Source: an uncultured Acidobacteriia bacterium
Lineage (GTDB): Bacteria; Acidobacteriota; Terriglobia; Bryobacterales; Bryobacteraceae
Length of the DNA: 64,000 nucleotides
NCBI GenBank assembly: GCA_903923395.1
Contig: CAIXXM010000052.1
Coordinates: forward strand, 1-64,000
Direction: 5' to 3'
Under the pieces are notes generated by a model. That model did no database searches and had not been told where the DNA came from. It was given only the letters and a program-made list of their open reading frames with translations. The position numbers were made by a program, and so were the translations under genes. Below are positions 33,713 through 41,397 of this stretch, in pieces; position 1 is the first letter of the stretch; the number at the start of each line of letters is the position of its first letter.

Positions 33713-36700
33713 ATGTCAGCAAAGCAGTTCGTTGTTCTCTCCGCCGCCCTGGTGCTCAGCACGCTGAGCGCCTATGCACAACAAGGCCGGGGCACCATTC
33801 TGGGTACCGTGACCGATGCCAGTGGAGCCTTGGTTGCCGGAGCCGCCGTCACCGTCACCAATATCGACACCAACAATACGTTGCGTTCCACCACCAACGG
33901 CGAAGGTTTCTACACCACGCCCGCGGTGACGGTGGGCAATTACAGCGTGGTCGTGGAGAAGAGCGGTTTCAAGAAGGCCGTCCGCAGAGGGATTACGATC
34001 CAGGTGGACGATCACGCGGAAGTGAATATCCAACTGGAAGTCGGCGCAGCCACGGAGTCAGTGCAGGTCACGGGCGACGTGCCGCCGGTGAATACGGAGA
34101 ATGCCTCCATCGGGCAGGTGATCGGAAGCAAGAGCGTGCAGGATCTTCCTCTGAACGGGCGCAATGCGTTCGCCCTCGTGCTGCTGGCTCCGGATGTTCA
34201 CTCCAACGCCGGACCCGCGCAGAGCGGCTTCGCGGACCGCGGCACCAGCTTGAGTGACTGGAGTATCAATGGTGGTCCGAATGCCGCCAACAACCTGCTG
34301 GTGGATGGCATGGTGGCCTCCAATAGTTATTATCCTGATCTCAATGCGAACCTTGCCGTGGATGCGGTGCAGGAGTTCAAGGTGCAGTCGGGGTCGATGT
34401 CCGCTGAATTCGGGTTCACGCTCGGAGGCGTGATCAACGTGGCGACGAAGGGTGGCACCAACAGCTATCACGGCTCGCTGTATGAGTTTGTGAGAAATGA
34501 TATCTTCGACGCGCGCAATGCTTTCGCTGCCGCGCTGCTGCCTTTCCGCTACAACCAGTACGGACTCGCGCTCGGCGGACCCGTCCAGCTTCCCAAGCTT
34601 TACAATGGGCGCAATAAGACCTTCTTCTTTGGCAACTGGGAACAGTTCAACTACATCAACAACAGCCAAACCATTACTTCCACACCAATTGCGGCCCAGA
34701 GGAACGGCGATTTCTCAACGCTCTTTGACGCCACGGGCAAGCTGATTCCCATCTATGACACGGCGACCACGCGGGTCAACCCCAGCGGCAGTGGCTATGT
34801 GAGAGATCCGTTTGCGGGCAACATCATTCCGCCCAGCCGTCTGGATGCAGTCGCGAAGAATATCAATCAGTTCTATCCGCTGCCAAATCTGACGCCAAGC
34901 AACGCCTTCACCAACGCCAATAACTATCTTTCCAGTTCTGCCCTGCGGACGAACATGCAGCAATACACCATTCGCGGTGACCACCGGTTCAGCGATAATG
35001 ATTCGTTCTTCGCCCGCTACACTTACTTTGTCAACCATACAGACAACGGAGCTGGCACCTGGCCGGACCCGGCGGTACGCGCCCGTTACGATAACTTCGA
35101 AACGCGGAATTCCACGCTCTCTGAGACGCATACCTTCTCGCCCAGCATTGTGAATGAATTCAAGGTCGGAACGGCCCGGCAGTACTTCCCCTTCCAGGCC
35201 GCGAGCTTCAATCAGAACTGGCCCCAAAAGCTTGGATTCCCCGCCAATGTTCCCAACACGGTTATCCCCTCCATCAGCAACGGCTACGCAGGGTTCAATA
35301 CCGGCACGGTTGGTATCCGGGGAGCGCTTACGTGGGATGTTACGGACACCGTGACCATCGTCCGCGGGGCGCACTCCATCAAGATCGGCGCCGAGTACCG
35401 CTTGATGTTCGGCAATAACTACCAGACTTCGAACCCCTCCGGCACGTTTAACTTTGCAGCTTCACTCACAGGCAATCCGCAGGCACAGAGCGGCACCGGC
35501 AGCACTTACGCTGACTTTATGCTCGGTGCAGTTTCCAGCGCCAGTGTCGGAACCTTCATTGGTGAATCCGAAAAGGGCTATTCGATGAGCACCTTCGTGC
35601 AGGATGACTGGCGTGTTTCCCGCCGCCTGACTGTGAACCTGGGTTTGCGCTATGACTATCAGCAGCCGCCCTACGAGAGGAATTGCGGGACTTCCAACTT
35701 TGATCCCTATAAGACCGATTCCGTCTCCGGTCTCCTGGGCCGCCTGGAGTTCGCCTGCAAGGATTACGACAAGAGCTTCCTCAATCCGGACAAGACCAAC
35801 TTTGGACCCCGCGTTGGCTTTGCTTATGATCTCTCCGGGAATGGCAAGACCGCAATCCGCGGTGGTTATGCGATCTTCTATCCCTCGATCTTCAACATCA
35901 GTTACTTCGGAAACACGTCCGGATTCGCCTCCACCAGCACGTCTTATAACCCGGCGGGCGGTAACTCAAACCTGCCGGCTCTGCAATTGAGCCAGGGCTT
36001 CCCCACACCGCCCATTCAGCCGCTTGGTGCAGCGCTTGGTTCCAGTGCCTTCCTGGGCCAGAGTGCGAGCTATGACCAGTCGGCGCAGAAGACGCCTATG
36101 TCGCAGCAGTGGAATCTCTCCATCCAAAAGCAAGTGCTGGGAGGCTGGGTCGTGGATGTGGCATACACTGGCAATCACGGCACGCATCTGGTTGCCGGCA
36201 GCTATAACTTGAACCAGTTGGACCCCAAGTATCTCAGCCTCGGCACAGCACTGCAGAATCCGGTACCGAATCCCTACGCTGGAAAGGTAACCGGTTCCCT
36301 GGGCAGCGCCACTATTACCCAGCAACAGGCTTTGCTGCCGTATCCCTATTACTCGTCGATCACTGTGCGGAACCCCCATCTGGGCGATTCCATCTATCAT
36401 GCGGGTTTGCTGACCGTGCAGAAGCGTTTCAGTTCGGGTCTGAGTGTTCTGGCTTCCTATACCAAGGCGAAACTGATCAGCGACAGCGTGGCCGCACCCA
36501 TCAACTTCGGTTCCATTGAGCAGGTGACGAACAACGGCTATCAGAACGGCCTCTACGGGCGTAATCTGGAGCGTTCCGTGGATCCGACGGACGTGCCCCA
36601 GCGCTTCGCACTCAGCACTGTCTATGAACTTCCCATCGGCAAGGGCAAGGCGATCAACATTGAGAACAAAATCCTGAACGCCATCATCGGCGGCTGGCAG

Positions 36701-37141
36701 ACGCAGTCCATCATGACACTGCAAAAGGGATTGCCGGTATTGATCAGCGGTGCCTCCAACAACCTCGCCAGCCGGCCGAATTCGACTGGTGTTTCTGCCA
36801 AGCTCGATAACCCGACCCAGTACGCATGGTTCAATACCGCAGTGTTCGTCAACCCGCCGCTTTACACTTATGGCAACGTGGGCAGGGCACTGCCTGACGT
36901 TAGAACCCCGGGCTTCTTCAACCTGGATTTCTCCATGATCAAGAACACCAGGATTCGGGAGCGCTTCAATCTGCAAACCCGCGCGGAGGCGTTCAACCTC
37001 GATAATCACGTCAATCTCGGCTATCCGAATACCGGCTTCTCCCCTGGCGCGAATGGTACGAATACAAGCAGCACGTTCGGCACGATTACCTCTGCCCGTG
37101 CGGCCCGCTCCATCCAAATCGCCATGAAGCTGATCTTTTAG
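33713..37141 (+). CDS. Oar-like TonB-dependent outer-membrane receptor (first of three)
   Basis: A 1142-residue protein. The signal peptide (MSAKQFVVLSAALVLSTLSAYAQ) is followed by a carboxypeptidase-regulatory-like beta domain (about 26-100: GTILGTVTDASGALVAGAAV through GFKKAVRRGI). Next are a plug-like part with LPLNGRNAFALVLLAPDV and GGVINVATKGGTNSYHGS, and a long barrel that ends in the aromatic KLIF. This is the Oar architecture that replaces SusC in Acidobacteriota. The classical N-terminal TonB box is not obvious. It should take up large oligosaccharides. AGGGAG precedes the ATG. GntR and dehydratase genes follow. Confidence 0.88.
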   Translation: MSAKQFVVLSAALVLSTLSAYAQQGRGTILGTVTDASGALVAGAAVTVTNIDTNNTLRSTTNGEGFYTTPAVTVGNYSVVVEKSGFKKAVRRGITIQVDDHAEVNIQLEVGAATESVQVTGDVPPVNTENASIGQVIGSKSVQDLPLNGRNAFALVLLAPDVHSNAGPAQSGFADRGTSLSDWSINGGPNAANNLLVDGMVASNSYYPDLNANLAVDAVQEFKVQSGSMSAEFGFTLGGVINVATKGGTNSYHGSLYEFVRNDIFDARNAFAAALLPFRYNQYGLALGGPVQLPKLYNGRNKTFFFGNWEQFNYINNSQTITSTPIAAQRNGDFSTLFDATGKLIPIYDTATTRVNPSGSGYVRDPFAGNIIPPSRLDAVAKNINQFYPLPNLTPSNAFTNANNYLSSSALRTNMQQYTIRGDHRFSDNDSFFARYTYFVNHTDNGAGTWPDPAVRARYDNFETRNSTLSETHTFSPSIVNEFKVGTARQYFPFQAASFNQNWPQKLGFPANVPNTVIPSISNGYAGFNTGTVGIRGALTWDVTDTVTIVRGAHSIKIGAEYRLMFGNNYQTSNPSGTFNFAASLTGNPQAQSGTGSTYADFMLGAVSSASVGTFIGESEKGYSMSTFVQDDWRVSRRLTVNLGLRYDYQQPPYERNCGTSNFDPYKTDSVSGLLGRLEFACKDYDKSFLNPDKTNFGPRVGFAYDLSGNGKTAIRGGYAIFYPSIFNISYFGNTSGFASTSTSYNPAGGNSNLPALQLSQGFPTPPIQPLGAALGSSAFLGQSASYDQSAQKTPMSQQWNLSIQKQVLGGWVVDVAYTGNHGTHLVAGSYNLNQLDPKYLSLGTALQNPVPNPYAGKVTGSLGSATITQQQALLPYPYYSSITVRNPHLGDSIYHAGLLTVQKRFSSGLSVLASYTKAKLISDSVAAPINFGSIEQVTNNGYQNGLYGRNLERSVDPTDVPQRFALSTVYELPIGKGKAINIENKILNAIIGGWQTQSIMTLQKGLPVLISGASNNLASRPNSTGVSAKLDNPTQYAWFNTAVFVNPPLYTYGNVGRALPDVRTPGFFNLDFSMIKNTRIRERFNLQTRAEAFNLDNHVNLGYPNTGFSPGANGTNTSSTFGTITSARAARSIQIAMKLIF

Positions 37142-37197
37142 GGAACACGCGCAAAACGGAGTGCGGCTTTGCACTTCTAAGAACCTCTACTCTCCGC

Positions 37198-37231
37198 GGC
37201 ACGGAGCCCTTTGATTGCACTGCTCCGTGCC
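37198..37231 (+). terminator. Possible terminator after the first Oar-like receptor
   Basis: GGCACGGAG (37198-37206) pairs perfectly with CTCCGTGCC (37223-37231) across a 16-base loop. Only a short T-run follows a few bases later (ATGCATTTT), so efficiency is doubtful. The hairpin lies 56 bases after the receptor stop and 45 bases before the GntR gene. It could instead be a leader structure for that gene. Confidence 0.4.
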
Positions 37232-37275
37232 ATGCATTTTGGACTCATCAGGGTATCGTCTTCTAAAGTGGTTCT

Positions 37276-37974
37276 ATGGCTACCGAAGCGGGAAATGCGC
37301 TGGGAAAAATCGAGCGGCGGCGGGCGGTGGATGATGTCCACCAAGCGATCCGGGAGGCAATTCTGGATCGCCGTTTCGCACCCGGGTCACGTTTGAATGT
37401 GGAAGATCTGGCTGCACAACTGGGCGTGAGTCTAACTCCCGTGCGCGCGGCAATCCAGTTACTGGCTGCGGAAGGCCTGGTCGATGTGCACTCGCGCAGC
37501 GGGACGTTTGTCGCAACCCTGACCCGCCGCGATCTGGAGGAGACCTTCGATATCCGCTGTGCGCTGGAATGCCTGGCAGGCGAGAAGGCCGCGGAGTTGA
37601 TTACGGATGCGCAACTGGAGCGCGTTTCGCGTCTTGTCGCCGCACTGGCCAAGCCCGTGAAAACTGACTCGCAGCGGAAGAGTCATGAGGTGGCCAACTC
37701 CGAGTTTCACGAAATTATCATGCAGGCCGCGGGCAACCAGCGTTTGATGGACATGTATCAAAGCCTGCAGGCCCACATCACTCTCTGCCGCATCCACCGC
37801 CTGGACGGTGCGTGGCAGACCCGGCTGGATCTCGAACAGAAAGAGCATGAGGAGATCGCCGCCGCACTGGCTGAACGCAATGCCAAAGCCGTGGTGAAGG
37901 CCTTGCGCAATCACATTTTGCGCGCCAAGGAAAATCTGCTGGCGACTATTGATGCCACGGCCGCACAGGGATGA
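37276..37974 (+). CDS. GntR-family transcriptional regulator, FadR/FCD type
   Basis: A 232-residue cytosolic regulator. The winged helix-turn-helix is at about 20-85: VHQAIREAILDRRFAPGSRLNVEDLAAQLGVSLTPVRAAIQLLAAEGLV and the wing VHSRSGTFVA. An all-helical FCD ligand domain follows, with the metal-binding pattern LEETFDIRCALE, NSEFHEIIMQAAGN, and EHEEIAAALAERNAKAV containing His residues. Such proteins commonly sense sugar acids. It overlaps the dehydratase gene as ATGA (37971-37974), so its ligand is probably the substrate or product of that enzyme. It is a candidate reader of the AAATTTCAGA motif. Confidence 0.92.
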   Translation: MATEAGNALGKIERRRAVDDVHQAIREAILDRRFAPGSRLNVEDLAAQLGVSLTPVRAAIQLLAAEGLVDVHSRSGTFVATLTRRDLEETFDIRCALECLAGEKAAELITDAQLERVSRLVAALAKPVKTDSQRKSHEVANSEFHEIIMQAAGNQRLMDMYQSLQAHITLCRIHRLDGAWQTRLDLEQKEHEEIAAALAERNAKAVVKALRNHILRAKENLLATIDATAAQG

Positions 37975-39098
37975 AGATCGTCCGCATTGAGGCTCTCCCC
38001 TTCCGCGCGCCAAGGGAACACAGTCATGCGGGCACGGCCGGTGCGCCTGCGCCATTGCAACAAGCCGATTCACCCTATCTCTGGGCAGCCACTTACCCGG
38101 TGATTTACTCGAAGTACTTTGAGACGGCACTCGTCCGGGTGGAACTCGATAACGGCATGACCGGCTGGGGCGAGGCACAGGCCCCCGTTGCGCCAGAGGT
38201 TGCCTGTGCGGTCATCAACCATATCCTTTCCCCGGTCTTCACCGGGTCGCCCTTTGATGGAACAGTGGCCGAAATCGAAACGCTGTGGCAGCGCATGTAT
38301 TCCACAATGCGGGTTCGCGGCCAGACTGGCGGTTTCATGCTGGATGGCATTGCCGGCGTGGACCTTGCACTCTGGGATCTTGCGGGACAAATCGCCGGGC
38401 TTCCCGTTGCCAGCCTGATTGGCGCGGCGGGCACGAGTGTCCCGGCCTATCTCAGCGGCCTGGAAGGCGGGAATCCTGCAGCGGCCAAGCCCTGGGTGGA
38501 ACAAGGCTTTTCGGCAGTCAAGATCTTCCATGAGAGCAGTGTGGACCAGTTACTCAGGAACTTCGAAACCCTGCGCACGTTTGTTCCCTCAGTCGCGGTG
38601 GATGCCCTCTGGCGCTTCACCCCTGCCACGGCCCGCAAGATAGCACGCAGTCTTCCCGGAGCGCTTTGGCTGGAAGCTCCTCTGCAGCCGGAAAGTGCGC
38701 TGGATCATGGGCGTCTCGCGAAGGCGGCCGGCATACCGCTGGCGCTCGGGGAGAGTTACCGCACCACTTATGAGCTTGCCCCTTTCTTCGCTGCAAAGGC
38801 GATGCAGATCGTCCAGCCGGACCTCGGTCGGACCGGTATCACGGAAGGGCTGCGCATTGCTGCTGCCGCCGCAGAACGCGGACTCGCTGTGGTGCCACAC
38901 GTGAGTATCGCGATGGGTCCACAACTTGCCGCTGCAATTCACTTTGCGGCTGCCGTTCCCAATTGCAATCTCCTGGAGTTCAATCCGAACGTATTGCGAG
39001 TGGCGAATCGCTATCTTGCGGAGGCCTTGACTGTAGATGGTCCGGCGTATCAGGTGCCGCAGAAGCCCGGCTTGGGAATTACTCTGCGGGCTCTTTGA
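37971..39098 (+). CDS. Enolase-superfamily sugar-acid dehydratase (mandelate racemase/MLE type)
   Basis: A 375-residue enzyme with the capping domain followed by the barrel. Likely metal ligands are Asp211 (DALWRF), Glu235 (WLEAPL) and Glu261 (GESYR). The base dyad Asp284 and His310 (VVPHVS) is present. The usual KxK pair is degenerate: Lys184 is followed by Ile-Phe (VKIFHE). These enzymes dehydrate aldonic or aldaric acids to 2-keto-3-deoxy acids. The coupled GntR gene and the nearby DapA-like aldolase fit that role. The exact acid is unknown. It ends inside the convergent MFS gene by 20 bases. Confidence 0.85.
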   Translation: MKIVRIEALPFRAPREHSHAGTAGAPAPLQQADSPYLWAATYPVIYSKYFETALVRVELDNGMTGWGEAQAPVAPEVACAVINHILSPVFTGSPFDGTVAEIETLWQRMYSTMRVRGQTGGFMLDGIAGVDLALWDLAGQIAGLPVASLIGAAGTSVPAYLSGLEGGNPAAAKPWVEQGFSAVKIFHESSVDQLLRNFETLRTFVPSVAVDALWRFTPATARKIARSLPGALWLEAPLQPESALDHGRLAKAAGIPLALGESYRTTYELAPFFAAKAMQIVQPDLGRTGITEGLRIAAAAAERGLAVVPHVSIAMGPQLAAAIHFAAAVPNCNLLEFNPNVLRVANRYLAEALTVDGPAYQVPQKPGLGITLRAL

Positions 39099-40314
39099 CC
39101 AGTAACTTCACCAGCACATAAGACAAGGGGTGCAGGAAGCCCATGATAAAGAAGACCAGGCTGTAAGAGTAATGCTGCACCAACTGTCCAGTGAGGTTCG
39201 TGAAAAGTGTTCCTCCCAGGCCGGTGCCGAACGCAATAATCCCTGAGATGGAACCCACCACCCCGGGCGGATAGATATCGTTGGTAATAGTGGCGAGATT
39301 GGTTTTCCACGCCATGTGGGCGAACGTCACCAGCGAAATGATCAGCATGGCAACCGTGGAGGAACTGCCCGGCACCAGCAGGCTGAGCGGCATCACCAAA
39401 GCGCACGGAATCATCATCATCTGCCGCGCCCGCACAGGTTTCCAGCCCCGCCGTATCAACGCACCGGAGGCGAGTCCGCCGCCAATGGACCCGATGTCTG
39501 CCGTCAGATAGGGCAGCCAGGCGAGCAAGCCCATCTCCATCAGCGTGAAATGGCGTTGCTCCACCAGATACTTCGGCAGCCAGAAGAGATAGAACCACCA
39601 GACCGGCTCAGAGAAGAAGCGGGAGAGTAACAGGCCCCAAGTCCGTTTCTGCCGCAGCAGTTCAAGGCGCGACACTTTGGCGGCTGCTGTTCCTACAAGG
39701 GCATTGGTTTGTACAAGCTGCAGTTCCTGCGGGGTAATCCATGGATGTTCGGCGGGCTTGCGGTAGAGCAGCAGCCAGAAGATCAGCCAGAGGAAACCGA
39801 GTGCGCCTGTAAGTACGAAGGCCATCCGCCAGTGAAAGAGCTGTGTCAGGTAGACAATAAGCGGCGCTGCGATGATGGCGCCAACCGCCGCGCCACCGTT
39901 GAGGAGTCCGTTGACCGTGCCTCTTTCTTTGGGCGGATACCATTCGGAGATCGCCTTGAAGCCGGCCATGAAGTTACCCGGCTCGCCGAGTCCCAGCAGC
40001 GCACGGAAGATGCCCAGTTGGAAGGTGGTCCGGGCAAAGGCATGCAGCATGTTGCTTACGGACCAGAAGGTCATGAAGACTGCCAGTGAGACACGCGCGC
40101 CCCAGCGGTCCACCAGGAAGCCGGAGCCAACGTACATCAGCGTGTAGGACACCAGAAATGCCTGTAGAACATTGGAGTATTCCACGGGCGTCATGTGCAG
40201 TTCTTTCGTCAGCGCGGGTGCGACGACGGAGAGGGTCTGCCGGTCAATGTAATTGATGACAGAAGAAAGGAACAGCAAAGCTGCGATATACCAGCGGATG
40301 CCGCGGAGCTTCAT
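39079..40314 (-). CDS. MFS transporter, anion:cation symporter (hexuronate/aldarate) type
   Basis: A 411-residue inner-membrane carrier with twelve predicted helices. The start RWYIAALLFLSSVINYIDRQTLSVVAPAL, the MFS motif GFLVDRWGARVSLAV between helices 2 and 3, and GLGEPGNFMAGFKAISEWYPPKERG in helix 4 are typical of the ACS group (ExuT, GudP, LgoT). This group imports sugar acids with protons. It overlaps the DapA-like gene by four bases (ATGA), so import and aldol cleavage are coupled. It converges with the dehydratase gene. Confidence 0.9.
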   Translation of the reverse strand: MKLRGIRWYIAALLFLSSVINYIDRQTLSVVAPALTKELHMTPVEYSNVLQAFLVSYTLMYVGSGFLVDRWGARVSLAVFMTFWSVSNMLHAFARTTFQLGIFRALLGLGEPGNFMAGFKAISEWYPPKERGTVNGLLNGGAAVGAIIAAPLIVYLTQLFHWRMAFVLTGALGFLWLIFWLLLYRKPAEHPWITPQELQLVQTNALVGTAAAKVSRLELLRQKRTWGLLLSRFFSEPVWWFYLFWLPKYLVEQRHFTLMEMGLLAWLPYLTADIGSIGGGLASGALIRRGWKPVRARQMMMIPCALVMPLSLLVPGSSSTVAMLIISLVTFAHMAWKTNLATITNDIYPPGVVGSISGIIAFGTGLGGTLFTNLTGQLVQHYSYSLVFFIMGFLHPLSYVLVKLLVKEPAE

Positions 40315-41210
40315 AACTCCGCGCTGGTGAGGGAGCGCAGGTGGGCAAGCTCCCGCACGGCCCCGGCATCAATCATTCCCGTGGGATGCCGCACCGCGCT
40401 GGATTGGATCACCCCCGCAGCCTTCAAGTTATGCTTCATCGCACTAACTCCCAGCCCGGGCTGCAACTCGAAACGGATCAGCGGCAAGATGCGTGTGAAG
40501 ATCTTCCATGCCAGAGCAGTGTCGCCGGCTTCCAGGGCATTCCAGATCTTCACGAAGTCACCGATCATGTCACTGCCCGGCATGATGCCTTGCGAGCCGC
40601 GCTGGAACTCTTCAATCAGGAAGTTGCCATTGAGGCCGCCGAAAGGAATGATGCTGCCTGCTTTGGCCACGGCCTCCACTTTGGGGCTGGTGGGCGGCGC
40701 TTCCACCTTGGCGTAGGCAACGTGTTCGATCTCCCGCCCCATGCGCGCCAGCAGGGCTGCCGGCATCACCACGGTGGTCATCAGCGGCGCGTCCTGCACC
40801 ATGACGGGAATGTTGACGGCCTTCGAGATTGCCTCAAAGTAAAACATCAGCCCGTCGGCATCTGTTTTCATGAAGGAAGGTGGCAGCACCATGAGTGCAT
40901 TTGCGCCTTCCGCTTCCGCCCTGCGGCTCAATTCCACGGCAAGCGCCGTGCCGGAGTGACCCGTGCTCGCGATGAGAGGCACATCCGGCCCCGCCACGTC
41001 ACGAACCAGGCGCAGCAATTGCATGCGCTCCTGGTCTGAAAGCGCGTAGCCTTCGCTGGCGTTGCCGAAAAGTCCCAGGCCATGCGCACCCTGGTCAAGC
41101 AGGTGCCGGACCAGCGAGGCCTGACTGTCGGGATCTAAAGAGCCATCGTCATGGAAGGTTGTGTTGAGGATGGGGAAGACGCCACGGAGCGGTTGGTGCA
41201 TCGCTCCCAT
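40311..41210 (-). CDS. Dihydrodipicolinate synthase-family aldolase or dehydratase
   Basis: A 299-residue TIM-barrel lyase. The substrate loop LFGNASEGYALSDQER (48-62) stands where GTTGE is in DapA, and the Schiff-base Lys168 is in YAKVE. The Tyr that DapA uses from YNxP is replaced by QDAP (139-142), so it is not a lysine-biosynthesis enzyme. Cleavage or dehydration of 2-keto-3-deoxy sugar acids is likelier, given the MFS and dehydratase neighbours. The start at 41210 is the first ATG; 41201 is an alternative. A shared regulatory motif lies 7 bases upstream. Confidence 0.85.
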   Translation of the reverse strand: MGAMHQPLRGVFPILNTTFHDDGSLDPDSQASLVRHLLDQGAHGLGLFGNASEGYALSDQERMQLLRLVRDVAGPDVPLIASTGHSGTALAVELSRRAEAEGANALMVLPPSFMKTDADGLMFYFEAISKAVNIPVMVQDAPLMTTVVMPAALLARMGREIEHVAYAKVEAPPTSPKVEAVAKAGSIIPFGGLNGNFLIEEFQRGSQGIMPGSDMIGDFVKIWNALEAGDTALAWKIFTRILPLIRFELQPGLGVSAMKHNLKAAGVIQSSAVRHPTGMIDAGAVRELAHLRSLTSAEL

Positions 41211-41216
41211 GTTACG

Positions 41217-41226
41217 AAATTTCAGA
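41217..41226 (+). promoter_or_regulatory. Shared operator-like motif, site 3
   Basis: AAATTTCAGA followed by TTT forms an imperfect palindrome (AAATTTCAGATTT). It begins 7 bases upstream of the minus-strand DapA-like start, a position that would let a bound repressor block transcription or early translation. Same core as sites 1 and 2. Confidence 0.5.
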
Positions 41227-41245
41227 TTTGAGAGGAGAAGAATCT

Positions 41246-41256
41246 TCAAATTTTGA
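41246..41256. promoter_or_regulatory. Palindrome overlapping the tRNA promoter
   Basis: TCAAATTTTGA is a perfect palindrome around one central T. It overlaps the first four bases of the tRNA -35 box and lies between divergent transcripts. It resembles the nearby CAGATTTGA in sequence, so both may belong to one operator. Confidence 0.35.
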
Positions 41257-41281
41257 GCCAGCGAAGGCGGGACGGTATGAT
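41253..41281 (+). promoter_or_regulatory. Sigma-70-type promoter of tRNA-Leu
   Basis: TTGAGC (41253-41258) and TATGAT (41276-41281) are 17 bases apart, matching four and five bases of the standard -35 and -10 boxes. The expected start of transcription is about ten bases before the mature tRNA. Confidence 0.65.
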
Positions 41282-41297
41282 GACAGAAGTGTTCCCC

Positions 41298-41386
41298 GGC
41301 GGAATGGCGGAACTGGCAGACGCACCAGACTCAAAATCTGGCGTAGTTCACTCTACGTGTGGGTTCGACCCCCACTTCCGCCACCA
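41298..41386 (+). tRNA. tRNA-Leu (anticodon CAA)
   Basis: Acceptor arms GGCGGAA and TTCCGCC pair fully, followed by discriminator A and an encoded CCA (41384-41386). The anticodon stem is CCAGA/TCTGG with loop CTCAAAA, giving anticodon CAA, which reads UUG. The long variable arm contains a CGTAG/CTACG stem, and GGTTCGACC is the T-loop; both fit a class II tRNA-Leu. Its 3' end is 12 bases from the end of the convergent sulfatase gene. Confidence 0.96.
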
Positions 41387-41397
41387 ACATAATTCTT

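Noticed and set aside
37198-37231. A riboswitch before the GntR gene
   Set aside because: Only a simple hairpin is visible, with no conserved aptamer core; it is listed as a doubtful terminator.
41298-41386. tRNA-Leu as an integration site of a genomic island
   Set aside because: No second copy of the tRNA 3' end and no integrase gene were found in the window; the catabolic genes continue on both sides.
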